Counted from the stretch's first letter, positions 10,728 to 19,177 are shown. The stretch is DNA of 64,000 bases from Actinomadura hallensis (GCF_006716765.1 NZ_VFPO01000001.1:4526001-4590000), one strand, 5' to 3'. Translations and numbers: made by a program. The notes: generated from the letters alone by a model not told the origin.

Positions 10728-11816
10728 TCAGGCGCCTTTCACGGCTCCCCCGGCCGGCGGCCAGACCTCGCGATAACGTGCCCATTCGTCCGGACGGGTG
10801 GTCCAGTCCGCGTACACGCCGACGCCGTAGGGACGCTTCGGCGGCCGGTCCAGTTCGTCGACCCCGCGCCGGACCCCGCGCAGCGCGACCGGCAGCGTCT
10901 CCGCCCACTCCAGCGGCGTGCGGTAGGTCGGGACGCCGATGAAGACCGTCGTGCGGTCGCCGATGAGCTCCAGCGTCGCGCGGGTGTGCCGGGCGAAGTG
11001 CCACCCGGTCAGCGACTGCGTCGGCAGGTGCACGTCGTACGTCATGATCGCGACCTGGTCGGCGCGGTCCGCGACCCGGCGCAGGAAGCGGGCGGTCGGG
11101 CGCGGCGGGTAGTGGACCGGGCCGGTGCGCGGTATCAGCGCCTTGTAGACGGGCTGGGCCGCGTCCAGGAGCGTCGGCTGCTCCAGCGCCACCGAGAGCA
11201 GCCTGCCCCGCGCGCGCGTCAGCTCGCGGGTGCGGTCCATCAGCGTCATGAACGCCTCGTCGTCGGGGTAGATGGGCTCGAAGTCGTAGTGGATGCCGTC
11301 GAACCCGAGGTCGAGGAACGTCGCGTCCGTCCGGAGGACCCGCTCGCGGACGGCCGGGTCGTCCAGGTCGATGACGCCCTTCCCGTCCACCACCCGTATC
11401 TGCCCTAGGTAGGCATGGGAGCGCACATCGGGTGCGTGCCTGCGCATCGCCTCGATGAGGTCCCGGGCGTTGCGGTACTTGGCCGGGGGCACCGTCCCGT
11501 CGGCCTCGAAGGGCCCGGCGTGGAAGTACACGTCCGTGATCCGGTTCTCCTTCAACAGGCGCGCGAGCGCACGGTATTCCCCGTCGCCGTGCGGCTCGCC
11601 GACCCACTGGTGCCGCGCCCACAGCGCGTTCACCTCGGTGCCGCGCGCCTCCGGTTCCTTCTGCCACCACACCCAGGCGCCCGCTAACACGAGAGCGGCG
11701 AGCCCGAGCGCGTAGGCGGCGGCCCAGGCCGCCCACCGCAACGCCCGAACCAGAACGGCACGCCATCTTTGTCTCATCGCGCAATGATCTCGGACTGGCG
11801 GGCGTTTCCGGGACAT
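10728..11816 (-). CDS. Membrane-anchored GH18-like glycosidase
   Basis: 362 aa. A basic N-terminus and one transmembrane helix (about 27-50) anchor an extracytoplasmic TIM-barrel-like domain. DGIHYDFE (173-180) matches the chitinase-family DxxDxDxE signature with the catalytic Glu at 180. IMTYDVH later in the chain also fits GH18. The substrate is not evident; cell-wall or chito-oligosaccharide glycans are the obvious candidates. The start is uncertain: ATG 11816 or ATG 11777 (MRQRWRA), which would place the membrane helix closer to the N-terminus. The gene stands alone between a small hypothetical gene and a VOC gene on the same strand. Confidence 0.7.
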   Translation of the reverse strand: MSRKRPPVRDHCAMRQRWRAVLVRALRWAAWAAAYALGLAALVLAGAWVWWQKEPEARGTEVNALWARHQWVGEPHGDGEYRALARLLKENRITDVYFHAGPFEADGTVPPAKYRNARDLIEAMRRHAPDVRSHAYLGQIRVVDGKGVIDLDDPAVRERVLRTDATFLDLGFDGIHYDFEPIYPDDEAFMTLMDRTRELTRARGRLLSVALEQPTLLDAAQPVYKALIPRTGPVHYPPRPTARFLRRVADRADQVAIMTYDVHLPTQSLTGWHFARHTRATLELIGDRTTVFIGVPTYRTPLEWAETLPVALRGVRRGVDELDRPPKRPYGVGVYADWTTRPDEWARYREVWPPAGGAVKGA

Positions 11817-11897
11817 TCCCTGTTGAGTCCGGCGCTGTTGAGTCCGGCGCGGCCGCGCCCGCTCGCCGAGGCGGCGGCCGCTCCGTTCAGGCGTCCG

Positions 11898-12305
11898 TCA
11901 GGTTTGCGTACAGAGGCAGAACTCGTTGCCCTCGGGGTCGCGCCAGACGCGGAAGGGCGCCGAGGGGTCGCCCATCGGCGGGGACGCCGGGGTCGCCCCC
12001 AGGCTCTCGGCGCGTTTCCCCGCGGCCTCCACGTCGGGCACGCCGAGATCCAGGTGGATCCGGTTCTTCTTGGTCTTGCCCTCGGGGACGCGCTGGAACG
12101 ACAGGCACGGGCCGTTCCCGCCGAGCGGCTCGAGGTCGAGCCAGTCCTCGCTCACGTCCGTCGCCTTCATCCCGAGCAGCCCGCCCCAGAAGGCCGCCAT
12201 GACCTCCAGGTCGGCGCAGTCGATGACGAGGTTGGTCACCTTGGGGACGATGCCTTCCCTGACTTCGCGCTGGACACCGCCCGTCCCGGAATCCGCGCGG
12301 CTCAT
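11898..12305 (-). CDS. VOC-family (glyoxalase/bleomycin-resistance fold) protein
   Basis: About 135 aa. After a short tail the chain reads KVTNLVIDCADLEVMAAFW, the first beta-alpha-beta-beta-beta unit. It ends with FRVWRDPEGNEFCLC, the usual VOC C-terminal strand with the metal-side Glu. An internal HLDLGV supplies the other conserved His. Substrate unknown. The ATG at 12305 overlaps the stop of the 88-codon gene upstream (ATGA, 12302-12305), so the two are translationally coupled. Both diverge from the CGNR regulator and share its operator region, so this protein is probably under that regulator. Confidence 0.75.
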   Translation of the reverse strand: MSRADSGTGGVQREVREGIVPKVTNLVIDCADLEVMAAFWGGLLGMKATDVSEDWLDLEPLGGNGPCLSFQRVPEGKTKKNRIHLDLGVPDVEAAGKRAESLGATPASPPMGDPSAPFRVWRDPEGNEFCLCTQT

Positions 12306-12568
12306 CGCACGCCGCCCGTGAGCCGGGCGTCGGACGCCGAGCGTCCGGCGGCGCGCGCGCAGTGGATCGCGCGGGGACGGACCCGGCGCGCCGTGAGCAG
12401 CCCTTCGAGCCTGGCGCGCAGGAGCGCGCGCCTGCGGGCGGCGCGCTCGGACGTCCGGGCGCGGGCGGTCAGGCGCGCCTCGACGGCCGCGGCGTGCAGC
12501 CGGGCGTACTCGCGCCCGGCCCACTCGTGCCGCAGCGCGAGCGCCGCCATGTACGGCAGCTCGTTCAT
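12302..12568 (-). CDS. Small basic helical protein, unknown (88 aa)
   Basis: 88 aa, Ala/Arg-rich and predicted almost all helical (ALRHEWAGREYARLHAAAVE, then a run of Arg/Ala). I do not recognise a family. It is the first gene of a two-gene unit with the VOC protein (four-base overlap) and is transcribed away from the CGNR regulator. The start is the ATG at 12568 with GAGG a few bases upstream. The perfect inverted repeat at 12591-12618 sits just ahead of it. It could be a DNA- or RNA-binding accessory protein because of its charge, but nothing proves this. Confidence 0.55.
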   Translation of the reverse strand: MNELPYMAALALRHEWAGREYARLHAAAVEARLTARARTSERAARRRALLRARLEGLLTARRVRPRAIHCARAAGRSASDARLTGGVR

Positions 12569-12590
12569 GGTTCCTCACTCCCGTTCATTT

Positions 12591-12618
12591 GACACCACCT
12601 AAACCGTAACGGTGGTGT
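12591..12618. promoter_or_regulatory. Perfect inverted repeat, probable operator of the CGNR/VOC divergon
   Basis: GACACCACC (12591-12599) and GGTGGTGTC (12610-12618) are exact inverted copies separated by 10 bases. A further half-site, TGGTGTC (12649-12655), lies nearer the CGNR gene, just before a -10-like TAGACT (12665-12670). Position in a divergent intergenic region and exact symmetry support a regulator site controlling both directions. Confidence 0.7.
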
Positions 12619-12696
12619 CGAGAAGGTGCAACCGCTTAAATCTGATTGATGGTGTCGGAGGTTGGTAGACTTCCCTTCGGACAGGCAGGAGGGGTG

Positions 12697-13248
12697 ATGA
12701 CCGGCGCCCACGACGACCCCGCGCTGCTGCTCAGGGACTTCGTCAACACCTACGACGTCGAGCCCGGCACGGACCACGTCTCCACTCCCGAGCTGCTCGC
12801 CGAGTGGCTGGCCGGGCGCGGGCTCGTCTCCGCCGGGACCACGGCCACCGGCGACGACCTGGCCACGGCCACCGCCCTGCGCGAGGGCCTCCGCGAGGCC
12901 ATGGCCGCCCATCACTCCCCCCGCGACGCCGACCTCCCCGACGAGCTGGAGGACGCCCTGGCCGCGCTCCCCCTGCGGGTCACGTTCACCGGCGGCGCGC
13001 CCCGGCTGGTCCCGCTCGACCCGCCCGCGACCGCCGCGGGCGGCCTGGCCCGCCTCGCCGCCGCGATCCCCGCGTCCGCCGCCGCCGGGACATGGCCGCG
13101 GCTCAAGGTCTGCAAGGAGGGCACCTGCCGCTGGGCGTTCCTGGACACCTCCAAGAACCGGTCCCGCGCCTGGTGCTCCATGAGCGTCTGCGGCAACCGC
13201 ACCAAGACCCGCGCCTACCGGGCGCGGCGAAGGCCCCCGGCGGGCTGA
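12697..13248 (+). CDS. CGNR zinc-finger transcriptional regulator with ABATE domain
   Basis: 183 aa starting at the ATG at 12697, six bases after GGAGG. Residues about 5-125 form the ABATE domain (LLRDFVNTYDVEPGTD). The C-terminus holds the zinc finger: Cys in KVCKEGTCRWAF, Cys in AWCSMSVCGNR, including the namesake CGNR and a basic tail. Proteins of this family are thought to be one-component sensors that bind DNA through the zinc finger. It diverges from the small basic protein and VOC genes, with a perfect inverted repeat between them, so autoregulation and control of the divergent pair are likely. Confidence 0.85.
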   Translation: MTGAHDDPALLLRDFVNTYDVEPGTDHVSTPELLAEWLAGRGLVSAGTTATGDDLATATALREGLREAMAAHHSPRDADLPDELEDALAALPLRVTFTGGAPRLVPLDPPATAAGGLARLAAAIPASAAAGTWPRLKVCKEGTCRWAFLDTSKNRSRAWCSMSVCGNRTKTRAYRARRRPPAG

Positions 13249-13318
13249 CCCCCGCCGCTCGCTAGGGTGGGCGGTGATCGAGGGGGACCGCTGACGGGCG
13301 ACGAGAGGACGCGCAGCC

Positions 13319-13861
13319 ATGGCCGATGCCGGAGTGCGGCCCGCGCGGCGCGGGGACGCCGCCGCGGTCGCCGACATCCAGGTCCGGGCCTGGCGGCACG
13401 GCTACCGCGACCTGCTGCCCGAGGGCGTCCTCGACCGGGTGACCGGGCCCGAGGCGGCCGAGGCGTGGCGGGAGCGGTGGCGGCAGGCGGCGACGGACCC
13501 GCCGAGCCCGCGGCACCGGCTGCTGGTCGCCGTCGCCTCCGACCTCGTCGTCGGGTTCGCCGCGCACGCGCCCGCCGAGGACCCCGACCTCGACCCCGCC
13601 GCCACGGCCGAGCTGATCACGCTGCTCGTCGACCCGGTGCACGCCCGCGCCGGGCACGGCAGCCGGCTGCTCGCCGCCACCGCCGACATCCTGCGCGAGG
13701 ACGGGTTCCGCACCCTGGTCACCTGGACCTTCGAGGACGACGAGGTGACGCGCACGTTCCTCGGCTCCGCCGGATGGGCGCCCGACGGGACGGCCAGGAC
13801 CCTCGACATGGGCGAGCCGATCCGGCAGATCCGGCTCCACACCGACATCAGCGATCGTTAG
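13319..13861 (+). CDS. GNAT-family N-acetyltransferase
   Basis: 180 aa single-domain acetyl-CoA-dependent acetyltransferase. The opening ADAGVRPARRGDAAAVADIQ is the usual GNAT first strand and helix. Motif A lies at LLVDPVHARAGHGSRLL, with the RAGHGS pyrophosphate loop, and a beta-bulge strand TLVTWTF follows. The acceptor (amine, peptide or antibiotic) cannot be told. It is 70 bases downstream of the CGNR gene on the same strand and 57 bases before an MFS transporter. Confidence 0.8.
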   Translation: MADAGVRPARRGDAAAVADIQVRAWRHGYRDLLPEGVLDRVTGPEAAEAWRERWRQAATDPPSPRHRLLVAVASDLVVGFAAHAPAEDPDLDPAATAELITLLVDPVHARAGHGSRLLAATADILREDGFRTLVTWTFEDDEVTRTFLGSAGWAPDGTARTLDMGEPIRQIRLHTDISDR

Positions 13862-13905
13862 GACCGCTCGTCCGGGGCCGGTGAGCGGCACGGACGCCCC
13901 GGCCA

Positions 13906-13911
13906 TATCTT
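13906..13911 (+). promoter_or_regulatory. Candidate -10 box for a leaderless efflux mRNA
   Basis: TATCTT ends seven bases before the GTG at 13919 and no Shine-Dalgarno is present, so the mRNA could start at or next to the start codon. No convincing -35 is seen. Confidence 0.35.
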
Positions 13912-13918
13912 TGAAGCC

Positions 13919-15589
13919 GTGCCCGAATCCACCGCTCTGACGACGCCCGCCCCCGCGGCGCCTCCCGCCGCGCCCGCGGGCCGCCGCCGCTGGACGGGCA
14001 TGGTCGTCATCAGCCTCGGCGTCTCCCTCATCGTCGTGGACGCCACCATCGTCGGCGTCCTCCTGCCCAGGATCATCACCGACCTGGGGCTGACGACGGC
14101 GGACGCCGAGTGGGTCACCTCCGTGTACGCGCTGGTGTTCGCCGCGCTGCTGATCCCGTTCGGCCGGGCCGGGGACCTGTTCGGCCGGCGCAGGATGTTC
14201 GTGACCGGGATGGCGGTGTTCACCGCGGCGAGCGTCGCCGCCGCGCTCGCCGGCGGCGGCTCGGCGCTCATCGGCGCGCGGGCCCTGCAGGGCGTCGGCG
14301 CCTCGATGATCCTGCCGGCGACGCTGTCGACGGTGAACGCGGTGTTCACCGGCCGGGAACGCGCCATCGCCTTCGGGATCTGGGGGTCGGTGATCAGCGG
14401 CATGGCCGCGCTCGGGCCGCTCGCCGGCGGGGCGCTCGCCACCGTGGGCGGCTGGCGCTGGGCGTTCGGCGTCAACCTGCCGCTGGGCGCCGCGCTGATC
14501 GCCGCGGCCCTCGTCCTGATGCCCGAGACCCGGGCGGCGGGCAGGGCGAGCCTGCTGCGCGACGTGGACTGGCCCGGCGGCGCGCTGTCCGCGCTCGGGC
14601 TCGGCGCGCTCGTGTTCGGCGTCATCGAGGGCCAGACCTACGGCTGGTGGACCGCGACCCGCCCGTTCGAACTGGCCGGGCTGCGCTGGCCGGAGGGCGG
14701 GCTGTCGCCGGTGCCGGTCGTCCTGGCGCTCGCGGCCCTGCTCCTCGCGGCGCTGATCGCCGTCGAGCGGTCCCGGGCCGCCGCAGGACGCGCGGTCATG
14801 CTCGACATGGAGCTGTTCCGGATCGCGAACTTCCGCCGCGGGAACCTCGCGTCCGCCCTCATCAACGTCGGGGAGCTCGGGCTCCTGTTCGTCCTGCCGC
14901 TGTTCCTGCTGGGCGTGCACGGCACGAGCCCCCTCCACATCAGCGTGGCGATCCTGCCGCTCGCCGCGGGCGCCTTCCTCTCCGGCGGCCTCGCGGGCAA
15001 GCTCGCCAACGCGTACGGCGCGCACCGCGTCGTGCAGGCGGGGATGGCGATGGAGGTCGCCGCGGTCGTCGCGCTCGCCCTCACGGTGTCGGCGACCACC
15101 GGCGGGCTCGGGCTCGCGCCGTGGATGCTGCTGTACGGCGTCGGGCTCGGCCTGACGTCGGCCCAGCTCACCAACGTGTCGCTCGCGGACGTCCCGCCGG
15201 AGCGGTCGGGGCAGGCGTCCGGCATCCAGTCCACCGCGCGGCAGGTCGGCGCCGCCCTCGGCATCGCCGCCATCGGGACGGTGTTCGCGACCGGCCTCGG
15301 GCACGCGATGACCGACCGGCTGTCCGCCTCCTCCGCGCTGCCCCCGGAACGGCAGGCCGCCATCGCCGCCGGCCTGCGCGACAGCGCCGGGACGTTCGGC
15401 CGCGACCTGCACGCCGACCCGGCGCTGGCCGCCGAGGCCCGCGCGGCGGACGAGAGCCTCGCCGCCGCCGTCCGGCACGCCTCGCTCACCACCGCGGCGA
15501 TCCTCGCGCTCGGTCTCGCCGTGTCGCTGCGGCTCAGGCCGGGCCAGGGTCACCGGGAGGCGGGGCATCGGGAAGAATCGAAGCGCTAG
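13919..15589 (+). CDS. MFS drug-efflux transporter (DHA2, 14-span type)
   Basis: 556 aa with about 14 hydrophobic segments. The first span carries the DHA2 motif around VVDATIVGVLLPRI. Motif A follows as GRAGDLFGRRRMF. Motif C-like GPLAGGALATVGGWRW lies in span five. Proton-driven export of drugs or metabolites is the family role; the substrate is unknown. The GTG start lacks a ribosome site but has TATCTT seven bases ahead, which suggests a leaderless transcript. Neighbours are a GNAT enzyme and menA; there is no adjacent TetR gene. Confidence 0.88.
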   Translation: MPESTALTTPAPAAPPAAPAGRRRWTGMVVISLGVSLIVVDATIVGVLLPRIITDLGLTTADAEWVTSVYALVFAALLIPFGRAGDLFGRRRMFVTGMAVFTAASVAAALAGGGSALIGARALQGVGASMILPATLSTVNAVFTGRERAIAFGIWGSVISGMAALGPLAGGALATVGGWRWAFGVNLPLGAALIAAALVLMPETRAAGRASLLRDVDWPGGALSALGLGALVFGVIEGQTYGWWTATRPFELAGLRWPEGGLSPVPVVLALAALLLAALIAVERSRAAAGRAVMLDMELFRIANFRRGNLASALINVGELGLLFVLPLFLLGVHGTSPLHISVAILPLAAGAFLSGGLAGKLANAYGAHRVVQAGMAMEVAAVVALALTVSATTGGLGLAPWMLLYGVGLGLTSAQLTNVSLADVPPERSGQASGIQSTARQVGAALGIAAIGTVFATGLGHAMTDRLSASSALPPERQAAIAAGLRDSAGTFGRDLHADPALAAEARAADESLAAAVRHASLTTAAILALGLAVSLRLRPGQGHREAGHREESKR

Positions 15590-15623
15590 TCCCCCAGTCG
15601 TCCCACGAGAACAAGCGGTAACT

Positions 15624-16490
15624 GTGGCCACGCTCTCCCAATGGGTCGCCGGATCCCGGCCCCGCACGCTGCCCGCGTCGCTCGTCCCCGTCGCCGTCGG
15701 CACCGGCGTCGCCGCCGGTGAGGGTCACGCCGTCTGGTGGCGCGCCCTGCTGGCGGGGCTCGTCGCCCTCGCCCTGCAGGTCGGCGTCAACTACTCCAAC
15801 GACTACAGCGACGGGATCCGCGGCACCGACGAGGACCGCGTCGGGCCGCTGCGGCTCGTCGGGTCGAAGGCGGCGCCGCCCCGGCAGGTCCTCGCGGCCG
15901 CGCTCGGATGCTTCCTCGTCGCCGGTATCGCCGGCCTCGTGCTCGCCGCCGTGACGACCTGGTGGCTGCTGCTGGTCGGGGCGGCCGCCATCCTCGCGGC
16001 CTGGTTCTACACCGGCGGCGGGACCCCGTACGGCTACCGCGCCCTCGGCGAGGTGTCGGTGTTCGTCTTCTTCGGCCTCGTCGCCGTCGTCGGGACGGTG
16101 TACGTGCAGGCCGAGGCGCTGCCGTGGGAGGCGTGGGCGGCGGCGGTGCCGATCGGGCTGCTGGCCTGCGGGCTGCTCGTCGCCAACAACCTGCGCGACA
16201 TCCCCACCGACCGCGAGGCGGGCAAGCGGACCCTCGCCGTGGTCCTCGGCGACCACCGGACCCGCCTGCTGTACGCGGCGTGCCTCGCGCTGCCGTTCAT
16301 GGTCGTCCTGGCGCTGGCGGCCCCGCACCCGTGGGTGCTGATCACGCTTCTGGCGGCGCCGCTGTCGCTGCCGCCCACGGAGAAGGTGCTGAGGGGCGCG
16401 ACGGGCCCCGACCTGATCCCCGTGCTGGGCGAGACCGGCCGGCTCCAGGTCGCCTACGGAGTCCTGCTGGCGATCGGCCTGGCGCTCTGA
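15624..16490 (+). CDS. menA: 1,4-dihydroxy-2-naphthoate polyprenyltransferase
   Basis: 288 aa UbiA-superfamily membrane enzyme that attaches the polyprenyl tail in menaquinone synthesis. The first Asp-rich motif is NYSNDYSD (56-63). The second lies at NNLRDIPTD, about residues 189-197. About nine membrane helices are visible. The start is GTG 15624, with no strong ribosome site. Most other men genes are not in the window, so menA stands apart, as it often does in actinomycetes. Distinction from other UbiA enzymes rests on the ASLVPVAVGT and NYSNDYSDG blocks typical of MenA. Confidence 0.9.
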   Translation: MATLSQWVAGSRPRTLPASLVPVAVGTGVAAGEGHAVWWRALLAGLVALALQVGVNYSNDYSDGIRGTDEDRVGPLRLVGSKAAPPRQVLAAALGCFLVAGIAGLVLAAVTTWWLLLVGAAAILAAWFYTGGGTPYGYRALGEVSVFVFFGLVAVVGTVYVQAEALPWEAWAAAVPIGLLACGLLVANNLRDIPTDREAGKRTLAVVLGDHRTRLLYAACLALPFMVVLALAAPHPWVLITLLAAPLSLPPTEKVLRGATGPDLIPVLGETGRLQVAYGVLLAIGLAL

Positions 16491-16729
16491 GCGACTTCCT
16501 CCCGCGCGTCCCGCCCGGCGACCATGACCGCGCCGGCGACGCCCACGAGGACGCCCGCAACGACCCCGTACAGCCCCGTCAGGCCCCCGCCGCGCCGCCC
16601 GCGCCGGACTCCCCTCCCGGCCCCTCCGGCACGCTCCGCCGCCCCTCGCTGCGGGCGGCAGCGCTGGCGTCGCACGTCCGCCGGGGCGGGAGCGGTCGCC
16701 GCGTCCGCGCCGCACGGGGGCGGCGGGGT

Positions 16730-17422
16730 TCAGTTCCCCGTCGTCTGCGGACCCCAGGCGATCTCGGGAAGGCCCGCGTCCACCAGGGCCTTGTTCACGG
16801 CGCTGAACGGGCGCGTGCCGAAGAACTTCTTGGCGCTGAGCGGGCTCGGATGCGCCGACTCGATCACCGTGTGGTGCGCCCCCGTGACGAGCCGCGCCTT
16901 CTTGCGCGCGTAGGCGCCCCAGAGGACGAACACCACGCGGTCGGACTTGTCGTTCAGCGCGCGGATGGCGGCGTCGGTGAAGTCCTCCCAGCCCTTGCCG
17001 GCGTGCGACCCCGCCTCCCCGGCGCGGACGGTCAGCACCGCGTTCAGCAGCAGGACGCCCTGGTCGGCCCACCGGGTCAGGTCGCCGGACGTCGCGACCG
17101 GGACGCCGAGGTCGGCGGCGAGTTCCTTGTAGATGTTGCGGAGCGACGGCGGGAGCCGCACCCCCTCACGGACGCTGAAGCTGAGGCCGTGCGCCTGGCC
17201 GGGGCCGTGGTACGGGTCCTGGCCGAGGATCAGGACGCGCGCGTCGTCGTACGAGCAGTGCCGGAACGCGCCGAAGAGGTCCTCCCGCGGCGGGTACACC
17301 GTCTGCGTCTCGTACTCCCCCGCGACGAACGCGCCCAGCGCGGCGGTGGCGAGCGGGTCGAGCAGCGGTTCGAGCCGCCGCCGCCAGTCGCCGGGCAGCA
17401 TCTCCATCAGGTCGAGGGACAT
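16730..17422 (-). CDS. ung: Uracil-DNA glycosylase, family 1
   Basis: 230 aa. The ATG at 17422 is preferred because GGGAGG stands eight bases upstream; a longer open frame to 17479 lacks support. The water-activating motif GQDPYHGPGQAHG has the catalytic Asp at 69, and HPSPLSAKKFFG is the minor-groove loop. The enzyme removes uracil from DNA to start base-excision repair. It is transcribed divergently from the ModA-like gene. The 239 bases between it and menA hold no clear gene, only an ambiguous minus-strand frame. Confidence 0.95.
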   Translation of the reverse strand: MSLDLMEMLPGDWRRRLEPLLDPLATAALGAFVAGEYETQTVYPPREDLFGAFRHCSYDDARVLILGQDPYHGPGQAHGLSFSVREGVRLPPSLRNIYKELAADLGVPVATSGDLTRWADQGVLLLNAVLTVRAGEAGSHAGKGWEDFTDAAIRALNDKSDRVVFVLWGAYARKKARLVTGAHHTVIESAHPSPLSAKKFFGTRPFSAVNKALVDAGLPEIAWGPQTTGN

Positions 17423-17516
17423 CGTCTGGGCCTCCCGTGATCTCCGATTGGCGCAAACACTAGTGCGGACCTGTGACACGCCAGGCCGAATCCCGGGAGC
17501 GGTCGCCCGCCGGGCC

Positions 17517-17522
17517 TAGGAT
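17517..17522 (+). promoter_or_regulatory. TAGGAT -10 box, likely leaderless start of the ModA-like gene
   Basis: TAGGAT matches the actinomycete -10 consensus and ends eight bases before the ATG at 17531. No ribosome site lies between, so transcription probably starts at the ATG. Confidence 0.45.
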
Positions 17523-17530
17523 CAGGCCAT

Positions 17531-18307
17531 ATGCCCGATTCCCCCCGTCGGCGGCGTCTTCGCGCGTCCACCGCGCTCCTCGTCCTCCTTCCCGCCCTCG
17601 GCGCGGGCTGCGGCGGCTCCCCGGGGCCGGAGACCCTCACCGTCCTCGCGACCCCGTCGCTGAAGGAGGTGTTCGGCGAGCTCGGCACGGCCTACGGGCA
17701 CGTGAACCCCAAGGTCAGGCTGAGGTTCGAGTTCGGCGCCCTGCACGAGATGGCCGGCCGGCTGTCCGGCCAGGGCCCCGGCGACGTCCTCGTGACCGCC
17801 GACACCGCGAGCATGGAGGAGGCCGCCGACCATCTGGCGGGACGCCCCCGGATCATCGCCCGCAGCGCGCTCACCATCGCGGTGGCCCCCGGCAACCCCC
17901 ACCGCGTCCGCGGGCTGGCCGACCTCACGAGACCGCGCCTGCGCGTGGTGGTCGGCGCCGAGAGCGTCCCGGAGGGCCGCTACACCCGCCAGGTCTTCGC
18001 TAAGGCGGGCCTGACCGTCCGGTCGAGCGCCAAGGTGATCAGCGCGCGGGCCGTCCTCAGCCGGGTGCGGGCCGGCCAGGCGGACGCCGGCGTCGTCTTC
18101 GTCACCGACCTGCGCCCGGCGGGGATCGCCGTGAGCAGCGTCCCGATCCCGGCCGCCCAGAACGTGACCGGCGCGTTCCCCGCCGCCGCCGTGCGCGGCC
18201 GCGACCACGAGGAGGCCGCTCACGCCTTCATCTCCTGGCTGACCGGCCCCGCCGCCCAGCGCGTCTTCCACAAGCACGGCTTCACCGCCCCCGAGCCCGA
18301 TCACTAG
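17531..18307 (+). CDS. ModA-like molybdate/oxyanion-binding lipoprotein
   Basis: 258 aa. A signal peptide ends in the lipobox LGAGC with the lipidated Cys at 27. The mature part has the ModA order: VLATPSLKEVFGELG, GDVLVTADTASM, LTIAVAPGNPHRV and VVFVTDLRPAG. ModA binds molybdate or tungstate for an ABC importer. No modB or modC is adjacent, so it either feeds a distant permease or binds another oxyanion. TAGGAT eight bases before the ATG and no ribosome site suggest a leaderless mRNA. The gene converges on the next one with a 24-base gap. Confidence 0.82.
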   Translation: MPDSPRRRRLRASTALLVLLPALGAGCGGSPGPETLTVLATPSLKEVFGELGTAYGHVNPKVRLRFEFGALHEMAGRLSGQGPGDVLVTADTASMEEAADHLAGRPRIIARSALTIAVAPGNPHRVRGLADLTRPRLRVVVGAESVPEGRYTRQVFAKAGLTVRSSAKVISARAVLSRVRAGQADAGVVFVTDLRPAGIAVSSVPIPAAQNVTGAFPAAAVRGRDHEEAAHAFISWLTGPAAQRVFHKHGFTAPEPDH

Positions 18308-18331
18308 GCCGCAGGCCGCCGCGGATGTGGG

Positions 18332-19177
18332 CTAGGAGGATTCCACCGGAGGGACGCCGATGGGGTTCGGGAAGGGAAGCTCCTTGGACACGGCCCTCGC
18401 CGCCGGAACGAGGGCCTCATAGACGGACCTCGGGCTCTCCAGGACGTCGTAGGGAGGAGCCGCCAGCTCGTCGGTGCGCTGCTCGATGCGGGCTTTGAGC
18501 GCCCGGCCCTCCTCGGTGGGATCACCGTTCGCCAGCAGGCCGCGTTCGGTCAGGGCGGCGACCGCGGCGTCCCACTCCTCCTGCGACCATCCGCGGCTCT
18601 CCCGCAGCCACTGCGCCGTTCCCGAGCCGACGGCGGCGGCCAGGACGTTCGCTTCGACGCCGTCCAGGCCCTCCGCGGTGAGGACGGCGACGTGGCCGTC
18701 CCCGCGGTGCTCCCGCAGGGCGGTCGCCGCCTGCCACAGGGCCTCGACCGGGTCGTCCGGGACGGGGAGGTCCCGGTTGGCGGCGAACAGGGCGCGGCCG
18801 GCGCCGTCCGCCGCCATGACGGCCTCGTGGAGCCGCGGCGCCGTCTCCGCCGCCACGTCCTCGATCCCGGGGAACGCCCGGCGCAGCGCCCGCGCGGCGG
18901 CCGCGCCGCGCACCGCCAGGATGCGCTCCGGGGACGCGAAGCCCCACGCGTCGGGGATCGCGCGCCGCACCCGCGCCGGGTGGAAGCCGAAGAACGTCGC
19001 CTCGATCGTCCCGGCCGACACCGCCCCGAGCGGCGCGCCGCGGCTGGCGAAGTAGCCCATCCAGTAGCCCTTGAGGCCGGCCTCTTTGTTGGCCGTTCGG
19101 CACTCCTCCGAGAAGTAGGTCACCGCGTGCAGCGGCTCGATGGCCTTCCACATGTCGCCCGCGAGCTTCGCATCCAT
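18332..19177 (-). CDS. SCO6745-family protein (MarR-like C-terminus), unknown function
   Basis: 281 aa starting at the ATG at 19177 (MDAKLAGDMWKAIEP). The N-terminal part has the family hallmark FSEECRTANKEAGLKGYWMG with FASRGAPLG and a FGFHPARV block. The C-terminal third (about 170-250) looks like a winged helix (WSQEEWDAAVAALTERGLLA). In outline it resembles the Streptomyces SCO6745 group, for which no function is established as far as I know. It is divergent from the ECF sigma factor gene, with about 100 bases between them, so the two may be co-regulated. Confidence 0.65.
   Translation of the reverse strand: MDAKLAGDMWKAIEPLHAVTYFSEECRTANKEAGLKGYWMGYFASRGAPLGAVSAGTIEATFFGFHPARVRRAIPDAWGFASPERILAVRGAAAARALRRAFPGIEDVAAETAPRLHEAVMAADGAGRALFAANRDLPVPDDPVEALWQAATALREHRGDGHVAVLTAEGLDGVEANVLAAAVGSGTAQWLRESRGWSQEEWDAAVAALTERGLLANGDPTEEGRALKARIEQRTDELAAPPYDVLESPRSVYEALVPAARAVSKELPFPNPIGVPPVESS

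Noticed and set aside
16454..16675. Minus-strand 73-codon frame with one possible membrane helix (GLYGVVAGVLVGVAGAVMV)
   Set aside because: It overlaps the end of menA, has a purely Arg/Gly N-terminus and no clear ribosome site. It might still be a small membrane protein, but evidence is too thin.
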